Source: Nocardia nova SH22a
Lineage (GTDB): Bacteria > Actinomycetota > Actinomycetes > Mycobacteriales > Mycobacteriaceae
NCBI RefSeq assembly: GCF_000523235.1
Contig: NZ_CP006850.1
Span: 3,348,001-3,412,000 of the forward strand
DNA: 64,000 bases
Reading direction: 5' to 3'
Below are positions 17,865 through 27,407 of the stretch, one piece after another (position 1 is the first letter of the stretch; the number at the start of each line of letters is the position of its first letter). The position numbers and the translations under genes are program-made. The notes beneath the pieces are model-generated. The model was not told the origin of the DNA. It saw only the letters and a program-made list of their open reading frames with translations, and did no database searches.

Positions 17865-18300
17865 GGGATGCTCCTATGGCATCGGGTGTCGCGTGGGCAA
17901 CCGCTGTCGCGGTGATCGGCCCTCCGCCGCGCTTGCGGTGGGCGAGTGCTGCTGCCTGCCCGTGGACGTGCGCGGCTAATTCGCCTGCGTTGAGCGGCGG
18001 AAAGTCTGGCGACCATGAGCGTTCCGGCGATTCCGGCGAGTACATCGCCCGCGGTGCCAGCCAGGCAGGTGCTTCGGATTGACTGGCGCACAGGTTGTTC
18101 GGTGGCACGACTGTGGTCGTCGCGTCCTTTGCCAGGGCTGTGGCGTCGATGGCCCGAGCGAGCGCGCAACCGAAATGCAGCCCGGCGATCACGCCGAGCA
18201 GACCGCGCGTGTACTTGTGGGCGGCGCGGTCGGGAACCGGTCAGCGTTCGGCGATCTCGCTTCCGTCGAGACTGCGGACGGTCGGCTCGGCGTAGTGCAT
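17865..18300 (-). pseudogene. Degenerate NAD(P)HX dehydratase (NnrD/CARKD C-terminal domain)
   Basis: Reading down from 18300 one frame gives SLDGSEIAER, a TGA stop, then PVPDRAAHKYTRGLLGVIAG, the opening of the ADP-dependent NAD(P)HX dehydratase domain. It continues ATALAKDATTTVV, shifts frame for AGTAGDVLAGIAGTL (the ATP-binding GTGDVLAG motif) and returns to the first frame for HVHGQAAALA and GPITATAVAHATPDAIGA. A large central part is missing. The stop, frameshifts and deletion show a dead gene. The functional copy must lie elsewhere. The adjoining 17611-17864 shows no recognisable feature. Confidence 0.75.
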
Positions 18301-18389
18301 CGGCTACCGCGGCCTTGCTTCTGTTGCGGCATAGACGATTCGAGATGTCACGATGCCAGCACACCGCATCGGCGCGCTACCTATCGCGC

Positions 18390-20039
18390 TCATGATCCGG
18401 TACCGAGTTGGCCTGACAGCACCCCGTGGCGACGGCGATGACCTCGACTCGGTGCTCCTCGTCCCGACCCGGGAATTACCGATGGCGCGGTGGATTGCCC
18501 CGAGCCGGTGGTCGGGTTGTGGCAGGGCGCGGTGGTGTCGGGCGGGTGTGGGTGCGCCGCCGGACGACGTTGGTGTTGTTTGTGTGCGTGTTGTCGGCGT
18601 TGTTGTCGCTCGAGGTCGTCGCGCACGTGGATGCGGGCGATGATCGTGGCGAGGAGTTCATCGGCGTGGTGGCGATGGTTGATCCGGGGTGTGCGGGTGG
18701 GGTCGATGTGTTCGGGGGCGATCCACGCGGTGCGGCCCGGGTGCCGTGAATCCGGGCCCGCCGTGGTGGTCTTCCAGCCGCCGGGGCCGTTGTGGATCAG
18801 CGCGTGGCAGGCGTCGCAAGCGAGGGCGAGGTTCTCGATGTCGGTGCGGCCGCCGGCGGCGAAGTCGCGGATGTGGTGGGCTGCGCAGAGACTGGCGGGT
18901 GCGTCGCAGCCGGGACGAGAGCAGCCACGCAGGGCAGCGATCAATGCCAGCCGTTGCGCGGGGGAGGCGAGGCGTTTCATCCGGCCCAGATGCAAAGGGA
19001 GCCCGGCGTGGTCGAAGACGGCCAGGTAGGGGCGTGAGTGTTCGGCGAGTTGCAGGGCTTCTCGTATCGGTACCACGGTGCCGGTGGCTGTGGATGCGAC
19101 CCCTGAATCCCTTTCCAGATCTTCGAGTTTCATTGTGAGCACAGTGGTGACCGGCATGCCGCGGTGGCGGCCCAGATCTTCGGCGACGAGTCCCGAGCGC
19201 AGGATCGCGGTCAACGCGTCGTGGTTGCGCTGCGCGGGGGTGCGATGATCGGCGCGCGCCGCTTCGGCGATCGCGGTGGGGTCGGCCGTGTCGATTTCCA
19301 CGGCGGGGCTGTTGGGGTCCTCGAAGTTGCAGACGCCGGGGCGTGCGTATTTGGCCAGCAGTGGATCGAGTAGGGCTCTCAGCACGGGGTCGATATCGCC
19401 GCGAATGGGTGACATGCCGTCGGAACGCTGGCGTCCGATCATGACTCCGCGCATACGGGCCCGATCCAGATCGGTGGTGAGTCGGCCGTCAGGGTCGAGG
19501 TGCGCGAGTATGCGGTCGCCGACCTTGTCGATGTCATCCGGCGATCCCGAGCGTGCGAATTCCGCCAGAATCTGCTCGGCCGCCTCCCGATCCGCATCGG
19601 ATACGCCACGCGGTACCCGGTTCATGACCGTGACAATCCCGCGCACGTGATCGATGGACACCTCGCCCGACGTCAAAGCTCCAGCAGTACAGGGTAATTG
19701 CGGATCTCGCAGCTCACCGTCGAGATCGTGGAACGTACCGACCCACTGCGCGGCGTTCACGCGGCTGCCTGCATCGGCACTCGACAGCCGAAGTGTCTGC
19801 ATGAGGAACCGTTTCACCGTCTTCGCGCCGGTCCGGGAGGGCAGTGACCGTTCCTCGGCCTCGATCAGCAACCGATGCTGCATTGCCGCCAACCGCCGCG
19901 CGCACGTCTCCACATCCCGCATCGCCGCCACCAGATCCCCATCCGATAGCGGCGTCAGCGAGCGTTCGAGCAGGTCTGAGACAGCCATGAGCGCTGGTTC
20001 GGCGACCCGCTCCGCAATCTCCCCGCCTATCGAATGCAT
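18390..20039 (-). CDS. DUF222 / HNH endonuclease domain protein (13E12 family)
   Basis: A 549-residue protein with an N-terminal DUF222 region (about 20-330) and an HNH nuclease domain near residue 420: CSRPGCDAP, AAHHIRDFAAGGRTDIENL and CDACHALIH give the Cys4 zinc site and His-Asn-His core. The tail beyond 470 is low-complexity, basic and Pro/His-rich. The family is multicopy in mycolate actinomycetes (13E12 repeat proteins) and linked to mobile DNA, with no settled function. ATG 20039 has no good Shine-Dalgarno. The gene sits between a pseudogene and a truncated gene. Confidence 0.85.
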   Translation of the reverse strand: MHSIGGEIAERVAEPALMAVSDLLERSLTPLSDGDLVAAMRDVETCARRLAAMQHRLLIEAEERSLPSRTGAKTVKRFLMQTLRLSSADAGSRVNAAQWVGTFHDLDGELRDPQLPCTAGALTSGEVSIDHVRGIVTVMNRVPRGVSDADREAAEQILAEFARSGSPDDIDKVGDRILAHLDPDGRLTTDLDRARMRGVMIGRQRSDGMSPIRGDIDPVLRALLDPLLAKYARPGVCNFEDPNSPAVEIDTADPTAIAEAARADHRTPAQRNHDALTAILRSGLVAEDLGRHRGMPVTTVLTMKLEDLERDSGVASTATGTVVPIREALQLAEHSRPYLAVFDHAGLPLHLGRMKRLASPAQRLALIAALRGCSRPGCDAPASLCAAHHIRDFAAGGRTDIENLALACDACHALIHNGPGGWKTTTAGPDSRHPGRTAWIAPEHIDPTRTPRINHRHHADELLATIIARIHVRDDLERQQRRQHAHKQHQRRPAAHPHPPDTTAPCHNPTTGSGQSTAPSVIPGSGRGAPSRGHRRRHGVLSGQLGTGS

Positions 20040-20154
20040 GTTCGAATGATATCCGAAGAAGGCGCGCCGCGCACGCCCTTTGATGTGATCCGATGCCGGG
20101 AACCGGTCTGGACATACGACCGAAAATATTTGTGTCACAAACTGTTTCAACTCG

Positions 20155-20484
20155 ATGAAGCCGGTCGCTATCGCGGAGGTGGTAGTCGTGGACGATGAGA
20201 CCCGGCCTCGGGCACTGGGATACATATGCGTGGACCTGGTGAAGACCTTTCACGATCTGGACCTGCGGATGCGTGCGAGAGCGAGTCGGCTCGGTCACGG
20301 TTATATCGGGCTCACCAGGAGCAGCAGTCTGATCGTGCCCGGTGCGCTGTTTGATCATGTTGCGGCACATCGGGTTGCGCTGTTGATCTTCCCCGATCTG
20401 ACCCACATGCGCGGCCGCATTCCTCCGGAACTCGTCGAGATCACCGCACTCCATGACCTCGCCACCGGCATCACCTACCAGTGA
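20155..20484 (+). CDS. Hypothetical protein, 109 aa (resolvase-N-like pattern)
   Basis: I recognise no named family. The start RALGYICVDLV, a central GLTRSSSLIVPGALFDHVAAHRVALLIFPDLTHM and a C-terminal ITALHDLATG recall the fold pattern of serine-resolvase N-terminal-like proteins in Nocardia, but the catalytic Ser/Arg signature cannot be confirmed. ATG 20155 follows CAACTCG with no strong ribosome-binding site. It is divergent from the HNH gene. Confidence 0.5.
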   Translation: MKPVAIAEVVVVDDETRPRALGYICVDLVKTFHDLDLRMRARASRLGHGYIGLTRSSSLIVPGALFDHVAAHRVALLIFPDLTHMRGRIPPELVEITALHDLATGITYQ

Positions 20485-20487
20485 CAG

Positions 20488-21495
20488 GTGTCCCCGGCCC
20501 CGGGCACAGCGTCGGCTGGGGAACGTTCGCGCTCAACCGATCGAGTGGGTTCGATAAGAATTGACCTGACGCAAAACCTCTGGGCACCAGTCGAAACGTG
20601 CCAAGGTCACAGTGCTGCGACCGACTGTTCCATGTGTCTGCGTGACGGCATCGGGCAGTCGGAGCTCTCGGGGCAGCCGGGGGTGTACAACTACGACACG
20701 ACGCTCACCGCCGAGGGGGATCATTTCCGGCTCAACGGGCGCAGGTTCTACAGCACCGGCAGCATCTATGTCGACTACCTGCGCGTCGGCGCGAACAATG
20801 AAGCGGGACAACAGGTCAGCGTGGCTGTACCGGGAGACCGGGACGGGGTCATGCACGTGGACGACTGGGACGGGATCGGACAGCGCGAGACCGGCAGCGG
20901 CACCACCGTCCTGGACAATGTGCTCGTCCACGCGGACGAGATCGGCGAATTCCGGTTGCCTCCCGCCCCGGGACGGCCCCGGAGCCCGCTGGCGCATCTG
21001 CTGCTGCACGCCATCGCCGCGGGCATCCTGCGGGCGCTGACCGAGGACACCGCGACGCTGCTGCGCGAGCGGACCAGGACCTACTCGTGGGGCAATGCCG
21101 AACTGGCGCGCAACGATCCGCAGCTACTGGCCGTCGTCGGATCGCTGTCGAGTACCGCGTTCGTGGTGGAGGCCGCGGTCCTGGCGGCCGCGGACGCGCT
21201 CGACGCGGCGACGAATCACATCTGGGAGTACGGCGAACCGGACGATCGACTGGAACACGCTGCGTCCCTGCGGACTTCGCAGGTGAAGGTGGCAGTCGAG
21301 AAGATCGCGCTGCGGGCCGCGGCGGAGGCGTTCGACGCGGGCGGGGCGTCGTGGACGCGGGCATCGGTGCGACTGGACCGGCACTGGCGCAATCTGCGGA
21401 CGTTGTTCTCCCACAACCCGACCGTGTACAAGGCTCGGGTCGTGGGTGACGTCGTCGTCAACGACGCCGCGCTGCCGAGCGTCGGATTCTTCTGA
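20488..21495 (+). pseudogene. N-terminally truncated acyl-CoA dehydrogenase-like monooxygenase
   Basis: From about 20690 the translation matches the beta domain and C-terminal four-helix bundle of SfnB/DszC-type flavin monooxygenases: FRLNGRRFYSTGSIYVDYLRV, GIGQRETGSGTTVLDNV, RTYSWGNAELARNDPQ and a terminal VKVAVEKIALRAAAEAFDAGG. The first 110-130 residues of the helical N-terminal domain are absent; the upstream 200 bp in the same frame encode unrelated sequence. Such a product would lack half the active site, so I call it a pseudogene. It is a paralogue of the gene at 1-855. Confidence 0.7.
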
Positions 21496-21812
21496 TCCCG
21501 GGCTCAGACGGCGAGCGCATCGGCATCGACTCGATCCGGCACGGGCCGCAGCGTCTCACCGTCGGGTACGCGTCGGCGAATAAGGCTGCACCACAGCACG
21601 ACTCCGCAACGGTCAGCGTCGACCTGTCCTCGGAATCGGCCAATGTGGCCCGGCTGCCGGTGCCGCTGACCCGGCCGGTCGTGGACAACGGATCGCTGGC
21701 GTGGCACAGCGACCAACTCATCGTCCCCGCTGCGGGACATTGGAAGGTCATCGTCCGCTTCGACAGCGGCAGCGGCCCGAAGCTGGCCTCGTTCTACTAC
21801 CGGGTGTTGTGA
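21495..21812 (+). pseudogene. C-terminal remnant resembling a YtkA/CopD-type copper protein domain
   Basis: An open frame without start codon ends at TGA 21810. It encodes GSDGERIGIDSIR, LTVGYASANKAAP, then PVPLTRPVVDNG and LIVPAAGHWKVIVRFDS, the beta-sandwich pattern at the end of CopD-like or YtkA domain proteins (PLTxxG followed by LPxxGxWxVxVR). It directly abuts the truncated acyl-CoA-dehydrogenase-like gene, so two remnants have been joined. Confidence 0.5.
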
Positions 21813-21937
21813 ATTCCGTGTCTGGACGAAGGGCTGCGCCGACCGTGATTGCCACGAGCTCGCGATCCGCGGGGGGCGAAGCCGCTCTTTCAGGTCCGCC
21901 GCGTCCGCCCGCGCAGTGATGATGTAAAGCTGTGGGT

Positions 21938-22735
21938 ATGGCTGCTCCACTCGACGACTCGCAGTCCCTGCCCGCGGAATTGCGTCCGTACCTGCAAGAG
22001 CTCGTTCGGAGCGTCCGACGTGTGTGCGGGGAGCGGGTGGTGAGTGTTTTCGCGGTCGGCTCGCTGGCGCTGGGCGACTATCGGCACGGGCGCAGTGATG
22101 TCGACGTGACGGTGGTCGTGGATCCCGCGCTGAGCGATGCGGCGGTGCTGCGGCTGGCCGATGTGCTGAGCGATATCGATTGTCCCGCAACGGGGCTGGA
22201 GCTGGTTGTGTACGACGCCGATGTCATCGGCCGCCGCTGCGATCGGGCCGGTTACCGGCTGGATCTGAACACCGGTCCGTTGCTGCCGTACAAGGTGAGC
22301 GTCGATTCCGCCGTGGCCCCGGCGTTCTGGTACGTGATCGATCGGGGCGTCGCCTGGCAGTCGGGGAAACTGCTGTACGGTCGTGCCGTGCGCGAGGTCG
22401 TGGCGGCGCCGGTGTTCACGGACCAGCTCGCCGCCGTGCGCGCCTCGGTGCGAGAGCACGCCACCGGCGCCGGTCATCTCGCCGACAACCAGGTGCTGAA
22501 CGGGTGTCGGTCGGTCGTGTTCTGCCGGGCCGGGCAATGGATTGCCAAACGTGCCGCCGCGCAACGGATCGCAACGGAGCATTCACGGTTCCGGCCGCTC
22601 ATCGAACAGGCGTTGCGGAGCTTCGAGCGGCCACGTGCGGACGCCCTGTCGCTTCCGGCCTCCGATGTCCGGCAGTTCCTGTCCTGGGTCGGGGAGTGCG
22701 TCGAGCATGGGCCCGAAGAGGAACAGCCGGATTAG
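21938..22735 (+). CDS. AadA-like nucleotidyltransferase
   Basis: A 265-residue protein. The nucleotidyltransferase core is FAVGSLALGDYRHGRSDVDVTVVV (residues 38-61), with the GS and DxD catalytic signatures. The C-terminal part NQVLNGCRSVVFCRAGQWIAKRAAA matches the AadA/DUF4111 helical domain. It is a candidate streptomycin/spectinomycin-type adenylyltransferase, but environmental members may modify other substrates. The start is ATG 21938 or GTG 21932; neither has a strong ribosome-binding site. Confidence 0.8.
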   Translation: MAAPLDDSQSLPAELRPYLQELVRSVRRVCGERVVSVFAVGSLALGDYRHGRSDVDVTVVVDPALSDAAVLRLADVLSDIDCPATGLELVVYDADVIGRRCDRAGYRLDLNTGPLLPYKVSVDSAVAPAFWYVIDRGVAWQSGKLLYGRAVREVVAAPVFTDQLAAVRASVREHATGAGHLADNQVLNGCRSVVFCRAGQWIAKRAAAQRIATEHSRFRPLIEQALRSFERPRADALSLPASDVRQFLSWVGECVEHGPEEEQPD

Positions 22736-22744
22736 GCGGCGTGT

Positions 22745-23308
22745 CTACTTTTCCAGTGCGGCACGGAGTTTGGTGACGAACCGGCCGAGGTGCGGGTCGG
22801 ATTCCGGCAACACCGATGCGTCGATTTCCCACCATCGTGCGCTCGAGAATTCGGCGGGATCGAGGTGATAGATGTGGTTGCGGTGACCGCGCATGACGTA
22901 CCACAGCGACACATCGGTGTGTGAGTTGTCGCCGACGGTCCGGGTGACCGTCAGGAACAGGGGAGCGTCACCGACCACCGTGAATTCGGGCTCGACGCCG
23001 ATCTCTTCGAAACCTTCGCGCCAGGCGGCCTCGAGCGGATGCTCGCCCGGCTCGACATGTCCGCCCATCGGCAGCCACAGCCTCGACTTCCGGTGCGAAC
23101 CGAGCAGCAGCACATGCTCGCCGGGGTCGACGACCGCAACGTAGGACACCAGATGCTGTGCGGGTGTGGCCGGGCGGGCGATGCGCCGGAACACGTCGTC
23201 GGTGCCGTCGAGCCAGTCCAGTGCCGTCTCGATGTGCTGGCGTTCGACCGTGTCGAGGGGCGCGATGTCCCGGATGAGCTGGGCGACAGCAGCTGTGGCG
23301 GGCCTCAT
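22745..23308 (-). CDS. NUDIX hydrolase
   Basis: A 187-residue NUDIX protein. The box GGHVEPGEHPLEAAWREGFEEIG fits GX5EX7REUXEEXGU, with metal-binding Glu residues in REGFEEIG. An N-terminal 45-residue helical extension precedes the fold. Substrates of this type range from nucleoside triphosphates to NDP-sugars and cannot be assigned. It converges on the nucleotidyltransferase gene with nine bases between. Confidence 0.88.
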   Translation of the reverse strand: MRPATAAVAQLIRDIAPLDTVERQHIETALDWLDGTDDVFRRIARPATPAQHLVSYVAVVDPGEHVLLLGSHRKSRLWLPMGGHVEPGEHPLEAAWREGFEEIGVEPEFTVVGDAPLFLTVTRTVGDNSHTDVSLWYVMRGHRNHIYHLDPAEFSSARWWEIDASVLPESDPHLGRFVTKLRAALEK

Positions 23309-23416
23309 GGTGCGACCATAGCGGCGAGCACCGACATGCTGGTTACGGCGAAACCATTCATCGCCCCACGCCCGCCCACCACGGGCCGAAAGACGCTGCG
23401 CCATAGAGTGATACCC

Positions 23417-24238
23417 ATGTGTGTCTCCGTCGCGCGTGCCGCATTCAGCGGTACCACCGTCTACTGCGGAAGAGTCGACCATCCCTATCACGGCGTCATT
23501 CACGTTCTCGGATACCAGAACACCGCCGCCGACCTGTCCGGCGGAGCCAACGCCATGCTCCTGCACCTGCCCGCCGCCGCGCCCATGACGCCCGACAACT
23601 TCATTTCGGTCCGGCAGCACGCAGACGTACTGCGGCGGATGGTCGACGCCGTGCGTCCGGTCCCGACCGCGAGCTCGCGGTCCCGTCACATCGACTGGAT
23701 GGGTTCCGGTCGGGAAGTCCGTATCTTCGAGCACGACGTGTACACGGTGCTCCTCGCCGCCGACCCGCGGCAGATCCCCGAGGCGCTCGATCGCGTGCCC
23801 CGGCGGCGCAGGCCACGACTTCGCCCCGAACTGTTCACCTTCTACGCCGAGCACTTCCCCGATCACACAATCGCGTTGTGCTGCTTCGACAATGCCGAGG
23901 CCGAACAGGCCAAGCCACTGATGCTGTGGTACGAGCCCATAGAGCCCGACCTGCTCGTCGCACCCGCACTCGACGCGCACACGGGCGCCGCGCCCACCCC
24001 GGGCGCCCCTGTCCCCGTTGACCATTGGGTTCTGTTCGGCAGCGACGAAGCACCTCCGGAATGGGGCCAGCCGGTGGACTATCCGGCCGACATGTCCCGT
24101 GGCCTGCGCTCGTATCTGCCCGACACGGTGATCGGCCGATACTACGGCGGAGGCACGCCACTTCCCAACGGCGACTTCGCCATCGACCGCGCCGACCTGC
24201 TCCGCGACGAACCCGAGAACCGCATCCGCCGGATGTGA
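23417..24238 (+). CDS. Hypothetical protein, 273 aa
   Basis: No named family recognised. The protein starts MCVSVARAAFSGTTVY, lacks a signal peptide, and has a central basic segment [12 protein letters not shown] and a C-terminal YYGGGTPLPNGDFAID. The region 60-130 with MGSGREVRIFEHDVYTVLLAAD looks like an alpha/beta core. GC-rich codon use and length support a real gene. It stands alone between convergent and divergent neighbours. Confidence 0.65.
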   Translation: MCVSVARAAFSGTTVYCGRVDHPYHGVIHVLGYQNTAADLSGGANAMLLHLPAAAPMTPDNFISVRQHADVLRRMVDAVRPVPTASSRSRHIDWMGSGREVRIFEHDVYTVLLAADPRQIPEALDRVPRRRRPRLRPELFTFYAEHFPDHTIALCCFDNAEAEQAKPLMLWYEPIEPDLLVAPALDAHTGAAPTPGAPVPVDHWVLFGSDEAPPEWGQPVDYPADMSRGLRSYLPDTVIGRYYGGGTPLPNGDFAIDRADLLRDEPENRIRRM

Positions 24239-24287
24239 TCGGGGCGTAACGGAAACGGCCGGCCCGACACTCAGCGGTAGCGCCCGG

Positions 24288-25931
24288 TCACCGCGTCAGC
24301 GTGAACCCGTCGTAGTCGTCGGCGGCGACCTGATCGCACTTTTCGCGATAGGCCCCGACGCCGCCGATGTAGGCGTACATCACCCTCGGCTTGCCGGGCA
24401 CATTCGACCCCACGTACCAGGAGTCCACCTTCGGATACAGCGTCATGGCGCCGGCTTCTTCGACGTGGCGCGTCCAGTCCTGCTCCGCGTCGGACTCGGC
24501 CTCGATGGTCGTGACGCCCTTGGACCGCAACGCGTCGATCGCGTCCGCCACCCAGTCGACGTGCTGCTCGATGGACACCATCATGTTCGACAGCACCGAG
24601 GGACTGCCCGGGCCCGTGATCGTGAAGAGGTTCGGAAAGCCCGCGACCGCGAGACCGAGGTAGGTGACGGGCCCGGCAGCCCACTTGTCCCGCAGCGACA
24701 CACCGTCCCGCCCGCGAATGTCGATGGCGTCGAGCGCACCGGTCATCGCGTCGTATCCGGTGGCGTAGATGATGTCGTCGAACTCGAAACTCTCCTGCGT
24801 CGTCGCGAGTCCGGACGCGGTGACCTCGGTGAGCGGGGTCGCGCGAACGTCCACGAGCCGGACATTGGGGCGATTGAAGGTCTCGTAGTAGTCCGTTCCC
24901 AGGACAGGACGCTTGACGCCGAAGAGGCCCTCGGGCTGCAGCAGCCGGGCGACAGCCGGATCCGTCACGATCTCCGCGATGCGATCGCGGATGAACTGGG
25001 CGGCGGTCTCGTTGGCGGCCTCGTCGGCGAGCAGGTCGGTGAATCCGACCAGCATGCTGACCAATTCGCTGTTCTTGTCCTCCCATACCCTGCGGTAGAA
25101 GGCATTTCGCTCTTCCTCGCTCACCTCGAGCGCCCCCTTGGTGGCCTCGGGCTGGGCGATACCGAAGCCCGATTCCCGGTTCGCTTTGCGCACCTCGCGG
25201 TAGCGCGATTTGATCCCGCGCTGGAATTCGGGATCGATCGGGTGATTGCCGGCGGGCAGAACATAGTTGGCGGTGCGCTGGAAGACGGTGAGCTGCTCGG
25301 CCGCCTCGGCGACGAGCGGAATGACCTGCACCCCTGAGGAACCGGTGCCGATCACCGCGACCCGCCGCCCGGTGAAGTCCACCTCCTGCTCGGGCCAGTT
25401 GCCCGTGTGGAAACTGCGGCCCCGGAACGTCTCGATGCCGGGAACCTCCACCATCTTCGGCGCCGACAGACAGCCCGTCGCCATGATCGCGAACCGCGCC
25501 GAGACGACATCGCCCCCATCGGTCGTGATCCGCCACCGCGCGGCGGACTCGTCGTAGACCGCGGCGGTGACCCGCGTCCGCAACCGCACGTCTTTACGCA
25601 GATCGAAACGATCCGCGACGTGGTTGATGTAGCGGAGCAACTCCGGCTGCGGCGGCAACTTCTCCGTCCACTCCCACTCCTGCTCGAGCTCCGGATCGAA
25701 GGAGTAGTTGTAGTACATGCTCTTCACGTCGACGCGCGCGCCCGGATAGCGGTTCCAGTACCACGTGCCGCCGAGTCCGGCGCCGGCTTCGAACACCTGC
25801 GCCGAGAGTCCGAGTTCGCGCAACTTGTGCAACATGTGGAGCCCTGCGAATCCGGCTCCGACGACGACCGCGTCGATCTCGCGGGTCTGCTGCCCGGCCG
25901 AGGACGCGGAGTGCTCCGAGGTCGTTGTCAT
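24288..25931 (-). CDS. Type I Baeyer-Villiger / flavin-containing monooxygenase
   Basis: A 547-residue FAD/NADPH monooxygenase. The FAD Rossmann motif is GAGFAGLHMLH (residues 23-33), the BVMO fingerprint FxGxxxHxxxWP appears as FRGRSFHTGNWP, and the NADPH Rossmann motif is GTGSSGVQ. GGTWYWNRYPGARVD is the usual cyclohexanone/steroid-monooxygenase block. It would insert oxygen next to a ketone to give an ester or lactone. GAAAGGCAGG precedes the ATG. A P450 gene follows upstream on the same strand after 231 bp. Confidence 0.92.
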   Translation of the reverse strand: MTTTSEHSASSAGQQTREIDAVVVGAGFAGLHMLHKLRELGLSAQVFEAGAGLGGTWYWNRYPGARVDVKSMYYNYSFDPELEQEWEWTEKLPPQPELLRYINHVADRFDLRKDVRLRTRVTAAVYDESAARWRITTDGGDVVSARFAIMATGCLSAPKMVEVPGIETFRGRSFHTGNWPEQEVDFTGRRVAVIGTGSSGVQVIPLVAEAAEQLTVFQRTANYVLPAGNHPIDPEFQRGIKSRYREVRKANRESGFGIAQPEATKGALEVSEEERNAFYRRVWEDKNSELVSMLVGFTDLLADEAANETAAQFIRDRIAEIVTDPAVARLLQPEGLFGVKRPVLGTDYYETFNRPNVRLVDVRATPLTEVTASGLATTQESFEFDDIIYATGYDAMTGALDAIDIRGRDGVSLRDKWAAGPVTYLGLAVAGFPNLFTITGPGSPSVLSNMMVSIEQHVDWVADAIDALRSKGVTTIEAESDAEQDWTRHVEEAGAMTLYPKVDSWYVGSNVPGKPRVMYAYIGGVGAYREKCDQVAADDYDGFTLTR

Positions 25932-26162
25932 CGTGGGACCTGCCTTTCAACGAGTCGCCGTCGGATGTCCGGACAGCGGTTCGGCCGGACGGTGTGAACC
26001 TGTTCCAGACCGGCACACGCTGCACGTTAGCCGAACATCTGCACGCACGCTCGGCGTTCCGGACAACAGCCGTCGAATTCGCTTGCTGCACAGCGTAAAC
26101 GCAGGCAGGGCCGTTGATGTCGTTGCAGGGCAGCACATACCGTCGCGACTCGGCCCCGTCCA

Positions 26163-27407
26163 TCAGGCCAGACGCATCGGCGAGCACGCCGGAAACCGGA
26201 CCGGTAGCGTCGCCAGTGCCCGGTGGAACTGTCCCGGCCGCCAATCCAGTTGCCGCGCAGGTAATTGCGGGCGGATGTCCGGCAGCGCGTCGAGCAGCAG
26301 GTCGATGCATTGCGAGGTGATCGTCAGGGCGAGGGACTGGGCCGGGCAGGTGTGCGGACCGGCGCCCCACGCCAGGTGCGACCGGTTACCTTTGCGGTCA
26401 CCGTCCACGGCGGGATCGTTGTTGCACGCGGCCAAGCTGATGACCACCGGTTCATCGGCGGGCAGCCACATATCGCCGACGAGTTGCGGCTGTCTGGGGT
26501 AGCTCACGCACCAGTTCGCCAGCGGCGGATCCTCGAACAGCACGGCGTCGATGGCGTCGCGGGTGGCCATGGCGCCGCTGAGGACCTCGCCGCCGTACTG
26601 CTCGTCGGTCATCAACAGCAGCAACGCGTTGAGGATGAGATTGCAGGTCGGCTCCGTGCCCATCGAGAACAGCAGCGCCGCCTGATTCACCATCTCCATG
26701 AGATCGAGTCCGTCCGGATGCCGCAGCAGTTCCGAGGTCAGATCGTCGCCCGGCTCGGCCTGCTTGCGGTGGACGACTCCGACCAGAGCGTCGACGAAAC
26801 GCTGCTGCCCCTCCTCGGCGCCTACTCCCTCCAGCATCGCGGCCATGCCCTGATAGGCCTCGGCCGCGGCGTCTTCGGGAAAGCCCATCAGTTCACTGAG
26901 GACTCGGAAGGTCAGCGGATACGCGTAGTCCATCCGCAGGTCGGCGGTACCGCGTTCGCAGAATCCGTTGATCAGCGTCTCGGCGGCCCGTGCGACCGAT
27001 CCGTGCGTCTTGTGCAGGTCGACGGATTCCAGCGCCGCGAAGATGGTGCGCCGATACCGCTCGTGTTCCACGCCCGCGGTGCGCATCGCGTTCTGGCGAT
27101 AGCCCAGCATCGGTACCAGCGGACAGTCCGAGGCGGCGTTCTTCTCCCATCGGCGGGAGTCGGCGGGGAAATGCTGCTCGTCGTTGAGGATCTGCACGGC
27201 CGCTTGATAGCCGATCACGAGCGTCGCGGGCACGCCCGGAGACAGCTCGATCGGTACCAGCGGGCCGTGACGTCTCATGGTCTCGTAGGCGCGGTGCGGA
27301 TCGGCGGCGAAGGCGGGGGAATCCAGGCGGAGATACGAGTCGGCGGATTCCGCGGGTCCGTGCGCGATGGGGGATTCGCCCGGCACACCCGGGTCTGTAT
27401 CGCTCAA
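26163..27407 (-). CDS. Cytochrome P450, CYP157/conservon-E-like, ExxR missing
   Basis: A 414-residue P450. The heme loop reads HLAWGAGPHTCPAQ, with the thiolate Cys followed by Pro rather than Gly. The I-helix has SMGTEPTCN in place of AGxDT, and the C-helix HxxxR (HERYR) is present. The K-helix is AIDAVLFEDPP, where the normally invariant Glu and Arg of ExxR are replaced by Ala and Phe. This pattern and MRRHGPLVPIELSPGVPATLVIGY resemble the CvnE/CYP157 group of Streptomyces conservons. No conservon partners are visible. The substrate is unknown. Confidence 0.85.
   Translation of the reverse strand: MSDTDPGVPGESPIAHGPAESADSYLRLDSPAFAADPHRAYETMRRHGPLVPIELSPGVPATLVIGYQAAVQILNDEQHFPADSRRWEKNAASDCPLVPMLGYRQNAMRTAGVEHERYRRTIFAALESVDLHKTHGSVARAAETLINGFCERGTADLRMDYAYPLTFRVLSELMGFPEDAAAEAYQGMAAMLEGVGAEEGQQRFVDALVGVVHRKQAEPGDDLTSELLRHPDGLDLMEMVNQAALLFSMGTEPTCNLILNALLLLMTDEQYGGEVLSGAMATRDAIDAVLFEDPPLANWCVSYPRQPQLVGDMWLPADEPVVISLAACNNDPAVDGDRKGNRSHLAWGAGPHTCPAQSLALTITSQCIDLLLDALPDIRPQLPARQLDWRPGQFHRALATLPVRFPACSPMRLA

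Noticed and set aside
17519..18364. 282-codon minus-strand frame as an intact gene
   Set aside because: Only a short internal piece (AGTAGDVLAGIAGTL) has homology; it is one frame of the NnrD pseudogene and overlaps the LLM gene at 16648-17610.
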